From assembly GCF_003990445.1 (NCBI RefSeq), contig NZ_REEZ01000001.1:558001-622000 (forward strand): a stretch of 64,000 nt of DNA, in the 5' to 3' direction. The stretch is from Pararhodobacter zhoushanensis (GTDB lineage: Bacteria > Pseudomonadota > Alphaproteobacteria > Rhodobacterales > Rhodobacteraceae). A program made the position numbers and the translations under genes. Below are positions 42,144 to 51,578 of this stretch, piece by piece (positions within the stretch are counted from its first letter, which is position 1; the number at the start of each line of letters is the position of its first letter). A model generated the notes under the pieces. That model had not been told where the DNA came from and searched no databases. It saw only the letters and a list, made by a program, of their open reading frames with translations.

Positions 42144-42923
42144 ATGGCGATTTTGCACGATGCCTTGCCGTTCAAGACCTGGATGGACCCGCGCCTGAGC
42201 CGCCTGCCCGGCATTCAGCCCCTCGATCCCGAGGACTGGTTGCGCGTTGACGAGGTGTACGCGCAGCAGATGGCCGAGCGCGAACGCCTGCTCGCCGAGC
42301 GACCCTGCGCGGTGATGGCCGCCCTGCCCGGTTCGGAAGCGGCGGTCGATGAGCTGTTCGAAGCCGTCACGGCGCGGCTGCCCGCCTTGGGGTTTACGGC
42401 ACAGAGCGATGGTTGGCGCTGCCCGGACGGACGGTTTGTCGCGTGCGAGGGAGCGCCGCTGGCGGTGCTGGGCAGGTTGGTGCAAGAGGATCTGGTGCTG
42501 TTGCAGGATGGCCCCGACGGGCATCATGTGATGACGGCCGCCGTGCTCTGCTTTCCCGCCAGCTGGACGCTGAGCGAAAAGATCGGGCGCGGCTTGCCCG
42601 GCATTCACACGCCGGTCTCGTCCTATGATACCAACCTTGGGAAGCGGGTTCAGCGCCTGTTTGATCTGATCCGGCCAGAACAACCGCTGTGGCGCGGCAA
42701 TGTGCTCGATTACATCGATCCGGCGTTGTTTCAGCCGCGACGCGAAGCCGAGAAGCGGGCGCCCGATACCGAGCGGCGTGGCTATATCCGCAGCGAGCGG
42801 CAGGTCCTGATGCGGTTGCAACGGACGCGGGCGGTGCTGTTTGCCATCCACACCTATCAGGTGCGCCGCGAGACGCTGACCCCGGTCGAAGAAGCCGCCT
42901 TTGACGCGCGCCATCGCGGCTAA
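42144..42923 (+). CDS. DUF3445 protein (heme-dependent oxidative N-demethylase family)
   Basis: A 259-residue protein of the DUF3445 family. N-terminal LPFKTWMDPRLSRLPGIQPLD, then a central FPASWTLSEKIGRGLPGIHTPV and the late LQRTRAVLFAIHTY segment are the family's conserved blocks. In marine Roseobacters, members of this family form the heme-containing subunit of dimethylamine monooxygenase or of related N-demethylases. The companion ferredoxin/flavin subunits (dmmBC) are not seen nearby. The start follows GGGGAAAGG. It overlaps the convergent hypothetical gene by four bases. The substrate is not established. Confidence 0.75.
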   Translation: MAILHDALPFKTWMDPRLSRLPGIQPLDPEDWLRVDEVYAQQMAERERLLAERPCAVMAALPGSEAAVDELFEAVTARLPALGFTAQSDGWRCPDGRFVACEGAPLAVLGRLVQEDLVLLQDGPDGHHVMTAAVLCFPASWTLSEKIGRGLPGIHTPVSSYDTNLGKRVQRLFDLIRPEQPLWRGNVLDYIDPALFQPRREAEKRAPDTERRGYIRSERQVLMRLQRTRAVLFAIHTYQVRRETLTPVEEAAFDARHRG

Positions 42924-43720
42924 GCACGGCCCGCCCAGAAGCGGCGCTTTGGCGGTGGCTCTGGCCCGTCGCCCTGACGCAGCGCGACGGCAAGCCTTTC
43001 GCTTTGGCGGTCAAGCTGCGGCACCACGGGCGGGCGCGTCGATGGCTTGCCAAAAAGCCGCCCGAGGCTGCGTTTATCATGGCGATCCGCGCGGGTCAGC
43101 AGGGCGGCTTCCGGCGGCGGTTGTTCGGCGCTCGGTTCCCGTTCGGTGCCGGGACGCGGCAGGCTGAGCCGGTCCGGCGACGGCGCGGTCAGCGGCGCAG
43201 AGAGGTCGCCCTGAGCGATCAGTACAGCGGCGTCGGCGCGGCGGAATTCGTCAAGGCTGAGCACCAGGCCCCCCGGCTGCCAGATCAGCAACGAGGGCGT
43301 CGCCGCCTCAAGCACCGACAACAGGCAATGGCGGCCTTCATGCACCAGCAAACGCTCGCCCTCGTCCAGATCGGCCAGAGGAGCGCCCCGGCGGCGCAGC
43401 AGGAACCCCATCGCACGGCTATGGGTGCGCAAGGCGCGACCCAGATGGACGCGGGCGAAATCGGGCGCGTCGCCGATGGCGGGCCGCAGCAGGCCGTGCA
43501 TCGCGCTGGCGGGTAGCGGATCAGGCGCGACGGTTACCACCATCTCATACGGCTCTGCGCGCAGGCGCAGGGTGCTGGAGGTCAGCTTGAGGCCGACAAT
43601 GCGCCGCCCCTCGGCGCGCAGATCATCCAGCAGGTACTGCATGGCCAGCACGAGGTCCGGCTCACTGTCCCGCGCATCAAAGAGCAGCGTTGCCCCGGCG
43701 ATGCCTGTCCCTTTGCGCAT
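42920..43720 (-). CDS. Conserved hypothetical protein
   Basis: A 266-residue protein I do not recognise. The first 190 residues look like one compact alpha/beta domain (LLFDARDSEPDLVLAMQYLL at the start, a central ALRTHSRAMGFLLRRRG, and SLLIWQPGGLVLSLDEF). The last about 80 residues are proline-rich, low-complexity and basic. There is no signal peptide or membrane helix. The start has AAAGGG upstream. It converges on the DUF3445 gene with a 4-base stop overlap. Confidence 0.6.
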   Translation of the reverse strand: MRKGTGIAGATLLFDARDSEPDLVLAMQYLLDDLRAEGRRIVGLKLTSSTLRLRAEPYEMVVTVAPDPLPASAMHGLLRPAIGDAPDFARVHLGRALRTHSRAMGFLLRRRGAPLADLDEGERLLVHEGRHCLLSVLEAATPSLLIWQPGGLVLSLDEFRRADAAVLIAQGDLSAPLTAPSPDRLSLPRPGTEREPSAEQPPPEAALLTRADRHDKRSLGRLFGKPSTRPPVVPQLDRQSERLAVALRQGDGPEPPPKRRFWAGRA

Positions 43721-43834
43721 AATGCCCTTTCACCGCTGCGCTGACTTGGCCGCGCAGAGGGCAAGGATACCAGAGGCCCGGCCCGCAAGCGCGCCGGAAG
43801 TCTGAACAATTTTGCACGACTTTGACCGAAGAAA

Positions 43835-44260
43835 TCAGAAAGGAAACGCAATGCCCATCGCGGCGAACCAAGCGCGCAGCTCGGCGGTGATCTGCTCGAA
43901 CGCATCGGTCTGGTTCAGCACGATGAAACCAAACACCCCCAGAAAGAACACGGTCCGCAAGATCCCGGCGGCGCGGGATGAACCCGAGGACGTCGCGCCG
44001 ACCGGTGTGGCGCGGGACGGCGTGCTGCCCCAGGGCGCGGTCGCCTGAACCGGGCTGGACGGGGTGGCGGTGCTGGCGCGCTGTCCCCGGCCCAGCGGCG
44101 CGGTAACCATTTCGGCCAGACGCGCGGCGCGTCCACGGGCGGGCTCGACCGCGTCATAGCGCGTGTTATGCGTCATCGACGGCGGGTCGAGCAGGTAATT
44201 CTTGCTCAGATACGGCCGGTTGTCGGGATGACGCACATCGAGGGGGTGGTACTTGGTCAT
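43835..44260 (-). CDS. Small single-pass membrane protein, unknown function
   Basis: The 141-residue product begins with a polar N-terminus of about 95 residues (TKYHPLDVRHPDNRPYLS, then an arginine- and serine/proline-rich stretch). One hydrophobic helix near residues 98-116 (GILRTVFFLGVFGFIVL) follows, and a short amphipathic tail. The topology is thus a tail-anchored or single-pass inner-membrane protein with most of its length in the cytoplasm. I do not recognise a family. The start follows AAGGACGGG. It is downstream of glnA's terminator region, on the same strand. Confidence 0.55.
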   Translation of the reverse strand: MTKYHPLDVRHPDNRPYLSKNYLLDPPSMTHNTRYDAVEPARGRAARLAEMVTAPLGRGQRASTATPSSPVQATAPWGSTPSRATPVGATSSGSSRAAGILRTVFFLGVFGFIVLNQTDAFEQITAELRAWFAAMGIAFPF

Positions 44261-44335
44261 AGCCCGTCCTTGCAGAGACCCGACACCATGAGGGTCCGGC
44301 GCAACTGTAGTCTATATCCGCCCGTCCCCAAACGG

Positions 44336-44361
44336 AAAAGGGGCGCCCTTATGGGCGCCCC
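44336..44361 (-). terminator. Rho-independent terminator of glnA
   Basis: On the minus strand GGGGCGCCC (44361-44353) pairs with GGGCGCCCC (44348-44340) around a 4-base loop and is followed by CTTTTCC. It lies about 20 bases past the glnA stop. Confidence 0.92.
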
Positions 44362-44381
44362 TCAAAACCGTGATCCTCAGA

Positions 44382-45788
44382 TCAGCAGCTGTAGTACATC
44401 GCGTATTCGATCGGGTGCGGGGTGTGCTCGAAAGAGTAAACCTCGTCCCATTTCAGCGCCATGTAGCCTTCCAGCTGGCCTTTGGTGAACACGCCGCCTG
44501 CGAGCAGGTAGTCGTGATCTTTTTCCAGCTCTTCCAGGGCTTCGCGCAGCGAGCCGCAGACGGTCGGGATGGCAGCCAGTTCTTCGGGCGGCAGGTCGTA
44601 CAGATCCTTGTCCGAGGCTTCGCCCGGGTGGATCTTGTTCTTGATGCCGTCAAGCCCAGCCATCAGCAGAGCGGCGAAGGCCAGATAGGGGTTCGCTGCC
44701 GGATCGGGGAAGCGGGCTTCGACGCGCTTGGCTTTGGGCGATTCCGTCCACGGGATGCGAACGCAGCCCGAGCGGTTGCGGGCCGAATACGCGCGCAGAA
44801 CGGGGGCTTCGAAGCCCGGGATCAGGCGCTTGTAGCTGTTGGTCGACGGGTTGGTCAGCGCGTTCAGCGACTTGGCGTGCTTGAGGATACCACCGATGAA
44901 ATACAGCGCTTCCACCGACAGATCCGCATACTGGTCGCCCGCGAACAGCGGCTTGCCGTCTTTCCAGATCGACATGTTCACGTGCATGCCCGAGCCGTTG
45001 TCACCCTTCATCGGCTTGGGCATGAAGGTCGCGGTCTTGCCGTAAGCAGCGGCCACGTTGTGAATGATGTATTTGTATTTCTGGATGTTGTCGGCTTGCT
45101 CGCACAGGCCGCCAAAGATCATGCCCAGTTCGTGCTGGCAGGTCGCGACCTCGTGGTGGTGCTTGTCGACCTTCATGCCGATCGACTTCATCGTCGACAG
45201 CATTTCCGACCGGATGTCCTGCGCTTCGTCCACCGGGTTGACCGGGAAATAGCCGCCCTTATGCGCGGCGCGGTGTGCAAGGTTGCCGCTCTCGAACTCG
45301 GCATCCGTGTTCCAGGCCGCTGCATCAGCGTCGATCTGGAAGGCCACTTTCTGCGGGGTGACCGAATAGCGCACGTCGTCGAACAGGAAGAACTCGGCTT
45401 CCGGGCCGAAGAACGCTTCATCGCCGATACCCGACGACTTCAGATAGGCCTCGGCGCGCTTGGCGGTCTGGCGCGGGCAGCGGTCATAGGACTCGCCGGT
45501 GTCCGGCTCGACCACGTCGCAGTGCAGCGCGATGGTTTTCTCGGCATAGAACGGGTCGATGTAGACACTGGTGGTGTCCGGCATCAGTTTCATGTCCGAC
45601 TGATCGATGGATTTCCAGCCGGCGATCGACGAGCCGTCGAACATGAAGCCTTCTTCGAGGAAATCCTCATCGACCAGATCCGACACGACCGTGACGTGTT
45701 GCAGCTTTCCGCGCGGATCGGTGAAGCGGATGTCCACATACTCGACCTGCTCGTCGCTGATCAGTTTGAGAACCGTTTCAACGCTCAT
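44382..45788 (-). CDS. glnA: Glutamine synthetase type I
   Basis: The 468-residue enzyme has the GS beta-grasp and catalytic domains, including [11 protein letters not shown], the ATP-binding [14 protein letters not shown] region, and the adenylylation loop [10 protein letters not shown] with Tyr397, the same number as in E. coli. GlnE can thus switch it off by adenylylation. It condenses ammonia and glutamate with ATP. It lies 33 bases after glnB, in the glnB-glnA operon common to alphaproteobacteria, so PII level and GS level are set together. A terminator follows. Confidence 0.98.
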   Translation of the reverse strand: MSVETVLKLISDEQVEYVDIRFTDPRGKLQHVTVVSDLVDEDFLEEGFMFDGSSIAGWKSIDQSDMKLMPDTTSVYIDPFYAEKTIALHCDVVEPDTGESYDRCPRQTAKRAEAYLKSSGIGDEAFFGPEAEFFLFDDVRYSVTPQKVAFQIDADAAAWNTDAEFESGNLAHRAAHKGGYFPVNPVDEAQDIRSEMLSTMKSIGMKVDKHHHEVATCQHELGMIFGGLCEQADNIQKYKYIIHNVAAAYGKTATFMPKPMKGDNGSGMHVNMSIWKDGKPLFAGDQYADLSVEALYFIGGILKHAKSLNALTNPSTNSYKRLIPGFEAPVLRAYSARNRSGCVRIPWTESPKAKRVEARFPDPAANPYLAFAALLMAGLDGIKNKIHPGEASDKDLYDLPPEELAAIPTVCGSLREALEELEKDHDYLLAGGVFTKGQLEGYMALKWDEVYSFEHTPHPIEYAMYYSC

Positions 45789-45821
45789 ATTTGTCCCCTG
45801 ATTGTAGTGTAAAGTTTAGGC

Positions 45822-46196
<375 letters not shown>

Positions 46197-46283
46197 TCAG
46201 ACCACGTTCCCGCCAAGGCGACAATCCGCTAGCCTGCCGGGCTACGGCTTTTCCACCATTCGCGGCGGAAATCCCCCTATATC

Positions 46284-46298
46284 GCACATTATTTGTGC
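46284..46298. promoter_or_regulatory. NtrC-like dyad upstream of glnB
   Basis: GCACA-TTATT-TGTGC is a perfect 5-bp inverted repeat with 5-base spacer, resembling the TGCAC-N5-7-GTGCA pattern of NtrC sites. It lies 124 bases upstream of the glnB start, a normal distance for an NtrC enhancer, and 47 bases upstream of the divergent nnr gene. No obvious -24/-12 element is visible. Confidence 0.5.
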
Positions 46299-46344
46299 AA
46301 ATGTACTATAGTTTAGGCTTCAACTGAATGCAAACGGGGCGGAC

Positions 46345-47874
46345 GTGACCGAATTAGTAACATCTGCACAAATGCGCGCCATAGAAACGGCTGCGATTGA
46401 GTCGGCGGCGGTGAGCGGTCTGACCCTGATGGAACGCGCCGCCGGGGGGGTCGTTGCCGCCCTTCTGACCCGCTGGCCGGGAGCGCAAAGCGGCTGCGTG
46501 CTCTGCGGGCCGGGTAACAACGGCGGCGACGGGTTCGCAGTTGCGCGGCTGCTGGCGGCACGGGGCTGGACGGTGCGGGTTCTGGCGGCCGCAGGCGCGG
46601 ACCGGACGCCCCCTGACGCCGCGTGGAACGCGCGGGCATGGAAAGGGCCGGTTGCGCCTCTGACGGTTGAGGCGTTGGCAGAGGGGCCGCAGGCGGATGT
46701 CTTCATCGACGCGGTGTTCGGCACTGGCTTGTCGCGGCCGCTCGAGGGCGAACTGGCGCGGGTCATGGCAGCGCTTGCGGGAGTATCCGAACGGTTGGTG
46801 GCCGTCGACGCCCCCTCAGGCCTGTGCCTGGACAGCGGGCGCAGCCTGATCCCCGGCGGCACTCCGGCCCGTGCGGCGCTCACCGTCACCTTCGGCTGGC
46901 GCAAGCCGGGTCATGTGCTGGCCCTGGGACCAGAGCTGTGCGGCGACGTGGTAACCGTGGATATCGGCGTGGGCGCATGGCGAAAGGTTGCGGGTGGGAC
47001 GGTCAGCCTCGTCACCCCCACCGACCCCGCCTTTGCGCAGCTCGACAAAACCACCGCCGCGCACAAGTTCACCCATGGCCACGCGTTGATCCTGAGCGGC
47101 GGCATGGGCCGTACCGGTGCTGCCCGTCTCTCTGCCCGTGCCGCGCTGCGCATCGGGGCCGGTTTGGTGACACTCGGTGTGCCGGGCTCGGCGATGATGG
47201 AGGTCGCCGCGCAGATCACCGCGCTTATGCTGCGCCGGATCGATGGCCCCGAGACACTGGCGGAAGCGTTGGCAGACGCACGCATCACCGCGCTCTGCCT
47301 CGGCCCCGGTCTGGGGATCGAGCGCGCGGCGGCGCTGATGGACGTGTTGCGGGAAGGCGGGGTGAAACCCCGCCGTACGGTGGTGGACGCGGATGCGCTG
47401 ACCGCCTTGGGTCCGGTCAGCGGCACCCTGCCCGAAGACTGGGTGCTGACCCCGCATGGCGGCGAATTCGCCCGGTTGTTTCCCGATCTGGCGGCGCGTC
47501 TGGGCGCCGAACCGGTCAACGGCCCCGCCTTCTCGCGCCTCGACGCTGCGCGGCAGGCGGCGGTGCGCGCGGGCTGCGTGGTGGTGCTCAAAGGCCCCGA
47601 TACGGTCATCGCCGCGCCCGATGGCCGCTGCGCGGTCCACGCCGCCAGCGGTGCTCAGGCTGCGCCGTGGCTGGCAACGGCGGGATCGGGGGATGTTCTG
47701 GCGGGGATCGTCACCGGCCTGCTGGCCCGGGGCTTTGCCCCCTACGCTGCCGCCTGCACCGGCGCGTGGCTGCACGCCGCCGCCGCTCGGCACGTCGGAC
47801 CGGGCCTGATCGCCGAGGATCTGCCCGAAGCCCTGCCTGCGGTGCTGAGTAGCGTAATCGGCCCCACCGGGTAG
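46345..47874 (+). CDS. nnr: Bifunctional NAD(P)H-hydrate epimerase / ADP-dependent dehydratase
   Basis: The 509-residue protein joins an N-terminal YjeF epimerase domain (GPGNNGGDG, then DAVFGTGLSRPL) to a C-terminal ribokinase-fold dehydratase domain (LTPHGGEFARLF, ATAGSGDVLAGI). It repairs hydrated NAD(P)H. The start codon is GTG at 46345 with GGGGCGG upstream, in a slightly unusual position; no upstream ATG is in frame. It is divergent from glnB and shares the NtrC-like dyad region, but no nitrogen link to Nnr is known. Full length, no defects. Confidence 0.93.
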   Translation: MTELVTSAQMRAIETAAIESAAVSGLTLMERAAGGVVAALLTRWPGAQSGCVLCGPGNNGGDGFAVARLLAARGWTVRVLAAAGADRTPPDAAWNARAWKGPVAPLTVEALAEGPQADVFIDAVFGTGLSRPLEGELARVMAALAGVSERLVAVDAPSGLCLDSGRSLIPGGTPARAALTVTFGWRKPGHVLALGPELCGDVVTVDIGVGAWRKVAGGTVSLVTPTDPAFAQLDKTTAAHKFTHGHALILSGGMGRTGAARLSARAALRIGAGLVTLGVPGSAMMEVAAQITALMLRRIDGPETLAEALADARITALCLGPGLGIERAAALMDVLREGGVKPRRTVVDADALTALGPVSGTLPEDWVLTPHGGEFARLFPDLAARLGAEPVNGPAFSRLDAARQAAVRAGCVVVLKGPDTVIAAPDGRCAVHAASGAQAAPWLATAGSGDVLAGIVTGLLARGFAPYAAACTGAWLHAAAARHVGPGLIAEDLPEALPAVLSSVIGPTG

Positions 47875-47896
47875 GGTGCGCTTGAGCGCACCGTCT

Positions 47897-48409
47897 TCAG
47901 TGCAGGTAGCGCTCGACCCCGGCTACGGGCGCGCGGGTGCTCGCACTGGCGACCTCGATCCCGTCGGCCCGGATCACCTGGGGTGTGTCGAAATGCAGCC
48001 GGATCAGGTGCACGGCGGCGCGCGTCTCCCGGCGCACCAGCAGATCGTCCACCAGAGACGAGGCCGGCGTCAGCATCTGCGTCTGCCCGTGCAGGATCAT
48101 CGCCCGCCAGTCACTGACCAGCACCTGCTGATCCACCGGCACCACCAGCGCCCGCCCCTGCCCGACCGCCGCGACCGGCGCGCCCGGCTCGATCACCACG
48201 ACATCCACATCCCGCGCCGCCAGCACCGAGGTGCCGCGCAGCTCGACCAGACCGTCGGCCGTCTCGATGAGATCCCCCGCCAGCAGAAACTCCACCGGCA
48301 TCTCGCCATCCCGCGTCCGAACCAACGTTCCCGGCACCAACCCGGTCGGACGCGACCGGCGCGTGGCAAGCGGAAGCGGCGACAGCTGGGGCGTGATGGA
48401 TGACAACAT
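47897..48409 (-). CDS. Degenerate Hint-domain (Hedgehog/intein) protein
   Basis: A 170-residue protein. GLVPGTLVRTRDGEMPVEFLL, LVVPVDQQVLVSDWRAMILHG and LHFDTPQVIRADGIE line up with the blocks of Rhodobacterales Hint_2 domains. The usual first-residue Cys before the PGT turn is missing (Val-Pro instead). The His of block B (normally HRVLV) is Gln here, so self-splicing or cleavage is unlikely. No other domain is attached; such Hint domains usually sit at the C-terminus of large secreted proteins. The start follows AGAGGAAG. It converges on nnr with 22 bases between the stops. Confidence 0.7.
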   Translation of the reverse strand: MLSSITPQLSPLPLATRRSRPTGLVPGTLVRTRDGEMPVEFLLAGDLIETADGLVELRGTSVLAARDVDVVVIEPGAPVAAVGQGRALVVPVDQQVLVSDWRAMILHGQTQMLTPASSLVDDLLVRRETRAAVHLIRLHFDTPQVIRADGIEVASASTRAPVAGVERYLH

Positions 48410-48556
48410 GGATGACTTCCTCTGACAAAAACGCGATGCTCTATATTGTTTCCATTTTGGCACCAATCAGGGCAAAATTATGACCTGCCCGGCGCATTTT
48501 GACGGCGATTCCCCCTCGCGCTCGGGGCCATGGCTTGCTAGAAGCCGCCTTGGCTT

Positions 48557-48640
48557 GCGGGTGTGGCGGAATTGGTAGACGCACCAGATTTAGGTTCTGA
48601 CGCCTTTGGCGTGGGGGTTCGAGTCCCTTCACCCGCACCA
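48557..48640 (+). tRNA. tRNA-Leu (anticodon TAG)
   Basis: GCGGGTG (48557-48563) pairs with CACCCGC (48630-48636). The anticodon arm is CCAGA-TTTAGGT-TCTG-type with TAG. A variable arm of class II type (CGCCTTTGGCG) and GGTTCGAGTCC T-arm are present, and the CCA is encoded (48638-48640). Total 84 nucleotides. Confidence 0.96.
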
Positions 48641-48936
48641 CTTTGACTACCCATTTTTCGCGACACACCGCAGCAACAACCGGTGGCCGGATGGACATGT
48701 TTTCCCGTTAGTTTCCAGCCCTCACGTCCTGTCACTGTTCCGTCCTCGGCGCAGCTGAGCGGCATTGCAGCGCCAGCCCCGGATCGCCAAGACCCGTTCC
48801 AATGGCTTCGCGCCCTGCCTTCTCGCGGACCCGCAGAGCTGCTTCCTGTCCCTTCCCAGATCTGCCGCAGATCGCAAGCGCCTTGTCATGCGTGGCAGGG
48901 CTTGCCACCATGCCCGCCCAGATTGACGGAGACACC

Positions 48937-49560
48937 ATGCCCCATTTCCTGCCGACCCGAGCCCCTCGCCTCGTCGCCCAAAGCCTCATCCTTGCCCTTA
49001 CCGCGACCACTGCCTTTGGCGGCACCATGGCCGATGTCAGCGCCCTGTGTTTCGACCGCAGCCGTGACGGTCTCGGGATCCGCGCCACGCTTGAGCAAGA
49101 GGGCTGGCACCAAGCCGTGGTCGATCGCGACGGCCGCTACACGGACCTCGCCACCGCGCTGGTGCTCGAGATCACCGACGAGGGTGCCGATCTTGACGAG
49201 CGCTTCGCGCGCGCCCCCCAGTTGGCGGGGAATTTTGAGCAAATGGTCCTCTCTGGTGCGGCGCGTGTCTATGAAAAGGACGCAGCACTTCTGTTTGTGG
49301 CGATGCGCCCCTTGCTCGAGGGTGGCGAACAGGTGACCTGCATTCTCGGCATGCCGCGCGACCCCGAGACAGACGCGCTGATGGAGCAGCACGGCGGGGC
49401 ACAGGACGATGCCGACACCGGCCAGCTGAGCCGCCGGGTGATCGAGGACGACGATGCAGGCACCCGGTCGATGCGCCTTTGGTCGCGGCTTACGCACGAG
49501 CCGTCGCCGACGCCGCTGACCGACCTGTTCTACATGGAACGCCTGACGCCCCAGGGTTGA
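48937..49560 (+). CDS. Small secreted protein of unknown function (first of a tandem pair)
   Basis: The 207-residue protein has a signal peptide (about residues 1-27, LILALTATTAFGG). The mature part has a Cys near the N-terminus (ALCFDRSRDGLG), an amphipathic helix region and a second Cys (VTCILGMP). The two cysteines may form a disulfide. The layout, with an N-terminal Cys, a GWxxA/V segment and a C-terminal Cys strand, is repeated in the next gene, suggesting distant paralogues. I do not recognise the family. The start follows GACGGAG. It lies 297 bases after tRNA-Leu and may share a promoter with it. Confidence 0.6.
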   Translation: MPHFLPTRAPRLVAQSLILALTATTAFGGTMADVSALCFDRSRDGLGIRATLEQEGWHQAVVDRDGRYTDLATALVLEITDEGADLDERFARAPQLAGNFEQMVLSGAARVYEKDAALLFVAMRPLLEGGEQVTCILGMPRDPETDALMEQHGGAQDDADTGQLSRRVIEDDDAGTRSMRLWSRLTHEPSPTPLTDLFYMERLTPQG

Positions 49561-49619
49561 GCGGGGCGCACTGCCAGCCCCTTCCGTCATTGCTGCCGGT
49601 TCACGCAAGAAGGATAAAG

Positions 49620-50240
49620 ATGAAAACGCATACGCTTTTGCTCGCCGCTGCCCTGTGCCTCGGCCCTCTGCCCGCCGCCGCGCAGATCACCGTAACCGCC
49701 GCGCCCGAGGTTTCGGCCCTGATGGCCGATTGCACGCCGACGACAGCGCAGGGCGCAGAGATTATCGACGGTCTCTACGCGCGCGGGTGGGTCGAGCCCG
49801 ACACCGCCGAGCGTCGCGCCGCTCTCACGACACTCGCCGCGGCGCATCTGTGGTCTTTCCTGCCGGACCGCACGCCCGAGGCGCAGATCGAGCTTCTCGA
49901 CTCGCTGACCGCCGCGGTCGAACGCACGCTCGACAGCGGCGGCACGCTGTTGATCAAGGGCAATGAACGCGCGTTGATCCTGTGGGACGGCGACAGCCTT
50001 TCGTGCCTGTGGGCCGGGCCACAAACTCAGGCCATCGATACGCTCGCGGTCCAGCTCGGCGGCCCGCTGCCGGCGAGCGAGGGTGCCACGACGCGCGCCA
50101 TCAACCAGCGGCTCGAGGCCGGGGGCCGGAACTGGCAACGCCGCATGGCCGTCGGACGCACACCCGTCACGGCGCTGCCGCCCGTGGCCGTCGCGCAGGC
50201 CATCACAGACGCCGCACGGCTGGATCGATCACCTGAGTGA
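49620..50240 (+). CDS. Small secreted protein of unknown function (second of a tandem pair)
   Basis: A 206-residue protein with a signal peptide (LLLAAALCLGPLPAAAQ, cleavage near 22). It has a Cys at about residue 38 (LMADCTPTT), a GLYARGWVE segment and a second Cys in DSLSCLWAG, matching the spacing of the preceding protein. Probably it and the preceding one descend from a common ancestor, but identity is low. The start has AAGAAGGAT upstream. Gap to the first gene is 59 bases, so one transcript is likely. Function unknown. Confidence 0.6.
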   Translation: MKTHTLLLAAALCLGPLPAAAQITVTAAPEVSALMADCTPTTAQGAEIIDGLYARGWVEPDTAERRAALTTLAAAHLWSFLPDRTPEAQIELLDSLTAAVERTLDSGGTLLIKGNERALILWDGDSLSCLWAGPQTQAIDTLAVQLGGPLPASEGATTRAINQRLEAGGRNWQRRMAVGRTPVTALPPVAVAQAITDAARLDRSPE

Positions 50241-50312
50241 ACGGCGCGCCAAGCGGTATGCGGATAATGCGCTGTCGCGGCACAATCGTCAGCGACCGTG
50301 CCGGCGACGCGC

Positions 50313-51005
50313 TCAGTTAAAGTACCAGTTCAGCCGCAGGCTGACGACAGACGCATCGCCATCAATACGCAGCTGTTCCGCGAAGCCAATCTGCGAGACA
50401 GTCCCCGCTTCTTCGCTCGAGCCAAAGCGCGTGTTGCGATAATTGACGCCAATCGACATCTGGTCGTTCACTTTATAATCCACGCCAAGCCCAAGAACGA
50501 GCCCCGGCCGCGAGGACGCCAGATCAAGCGTGCAAGGCCCCATGGAGCAATACGGCGCACGATTGGTGACCTGGCGATCAGCCCATGCCAAACCAGCTTC
50601 GGCATAAACCAGCCAATTACCGGTCGCCTGACCAATCTGCCCGGTGACCGTCAGCATTGGGCCGAACTGGGTCTGAAAAGTTTCGCCGGATGTGTAGGGA
50701 TTCTCGGCGAGGCGATCATGGCCAAGCTCGGTAACACCGATTTCCCAGCCAAGCACCAGACCATTGTCCCGCTGAAAACGCTGGCCGACGTGCAACCCGT
50801 AGCTTGTGCCGTTTTCGGCGGCGGAATAGCCAGCATTCGGCGGCACGAACAGGCTTGTGCCCATGGCCGTCCAATCGACGTCGCTCTCCGCGTAACCCGC
50901 GCTCAGGCCTGCGTAAGTGCCTGACCAGTCCTGCGCAGAGACAGGGGCCGCGACGCATAGCAGGGCGCAAGCGGCGACGGCGACGGGGCGACTGGGAACA
51001 GGCAT
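50313..51005 (-). CDS. Outer-membrane beta-barrel protein (OmpA-like/Omp25 type)
   Basis: The 230-residue protein has a signal peptide (cleavage near residue 25, PVSAQDWSG) followed by an eight-stranded barrel-like pattern. Strands such as GTYAGLSAGYAES, YGLHVGQRFQ, WLVYAEAGLAWAD, LVLGLGVDYK and VVSLRLNWYFN alternate hydrophobic residues and end in a C-terminal aromatic residue plus Asn. Related outer-membrane porins of alphaproteobacteria (Omp25/31 group) share the GTYAG opening. One Cys pair (YCSMGPC) may form a loop disulfide. The start follows GGAG. It is convergent with the tandem pair. Confidence 0.75.
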   Translation of the reverse strand: MPVPSRPVAVAACALLCVAAPVSAQDWSGTYAGLSAGYAESDVDWTAMGTSLFVPPNAGYSAAENGTSYGLHVGQRFQRDNGLVLGWEIGVTELGHDRLAENPYTSGETFQTQFGPMLTVTGQIGQATGNWLVYAEAGLAWADRQVTNRAPYCSMGPCTLDLASSRPGLVLGLGVDYKVNDQMSIGVNYRNTRFGSSEEAGTVSQIGFAEQLRIDGDASVVSLRLNWYFN

Positions 51006-51578
51006 AGACGTCTCCAAATGGACAATTGATTCGTTGCGACAGGCAATGCAAGACGCGCGAAACCTAGACAAAGAAGGGAGAAAAGGACAACCGATAATAT
51101 TTCTCGGCCATAAATGCCCCAAATTGATATCAAGGGATTAAACCCCCGCCGATCTCAACCACCACAGCAGTCTCCTTCAATCGAGAGGCGTGTTAACGAG
51201 GCAAATTGCGGGAACGGTGCCGATAAAACCCGACCCGCCGCAAACGCCTGTGCATTCCAACGAATCAAAACTGGCCCACCCGCCCCTTTCTGCACGCAAA
51301 TATCGTCAGGACCAAAACGCGCGCGTTGAGGGCACGTCGGTCAGGATAAGTGCCCCTCCCCTCTCTCAGCGCGAGCGCGGGGTGTGACAGGACCTCATGC
51401 TGACAGCCAGCCCTTTGGGAGCACGGTCGCTCGGCTGCCTGCTGTCCGGCGGCCCTCGCTGCACCCCACCGGCCAAAGGCTAGCGTCACGACGCCAATGG
51501 ACAGCCGCCAGCACCATGGACCGCTCTGCGGCGTCGTGTATCCTTCGCGCGGGCACCCCGCCCGATTGGAGCACACCC
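51006..51578. other. 573-bp intergenic region, AT-rich on the left
   Basis: The gap separates the divergent genes for the beta-barrel protein and the LprI-like protein. Positions 51006-51340 are AT-richer than the rest of the window. No gene, tRNA or recognised structured RNA is seen. Short open frames here have no family features. It probably carries both promoters. Confidence 0.5.

Noticed and set aside
44370-45812. 480-codon open frame opposite glnA
   Set aside because: Exactly antisense to a well conserved glutamine synthetase; its protein is full of Val/Arg/His with no domain pattern. Shadow frame.
51265-51576. Minus-strand open frame in the intergenic region before the LprI-like gene
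   Set aside because: Composition is rich in Cys/Arg/Gly with no signal or motif, and there is no ribosome site.
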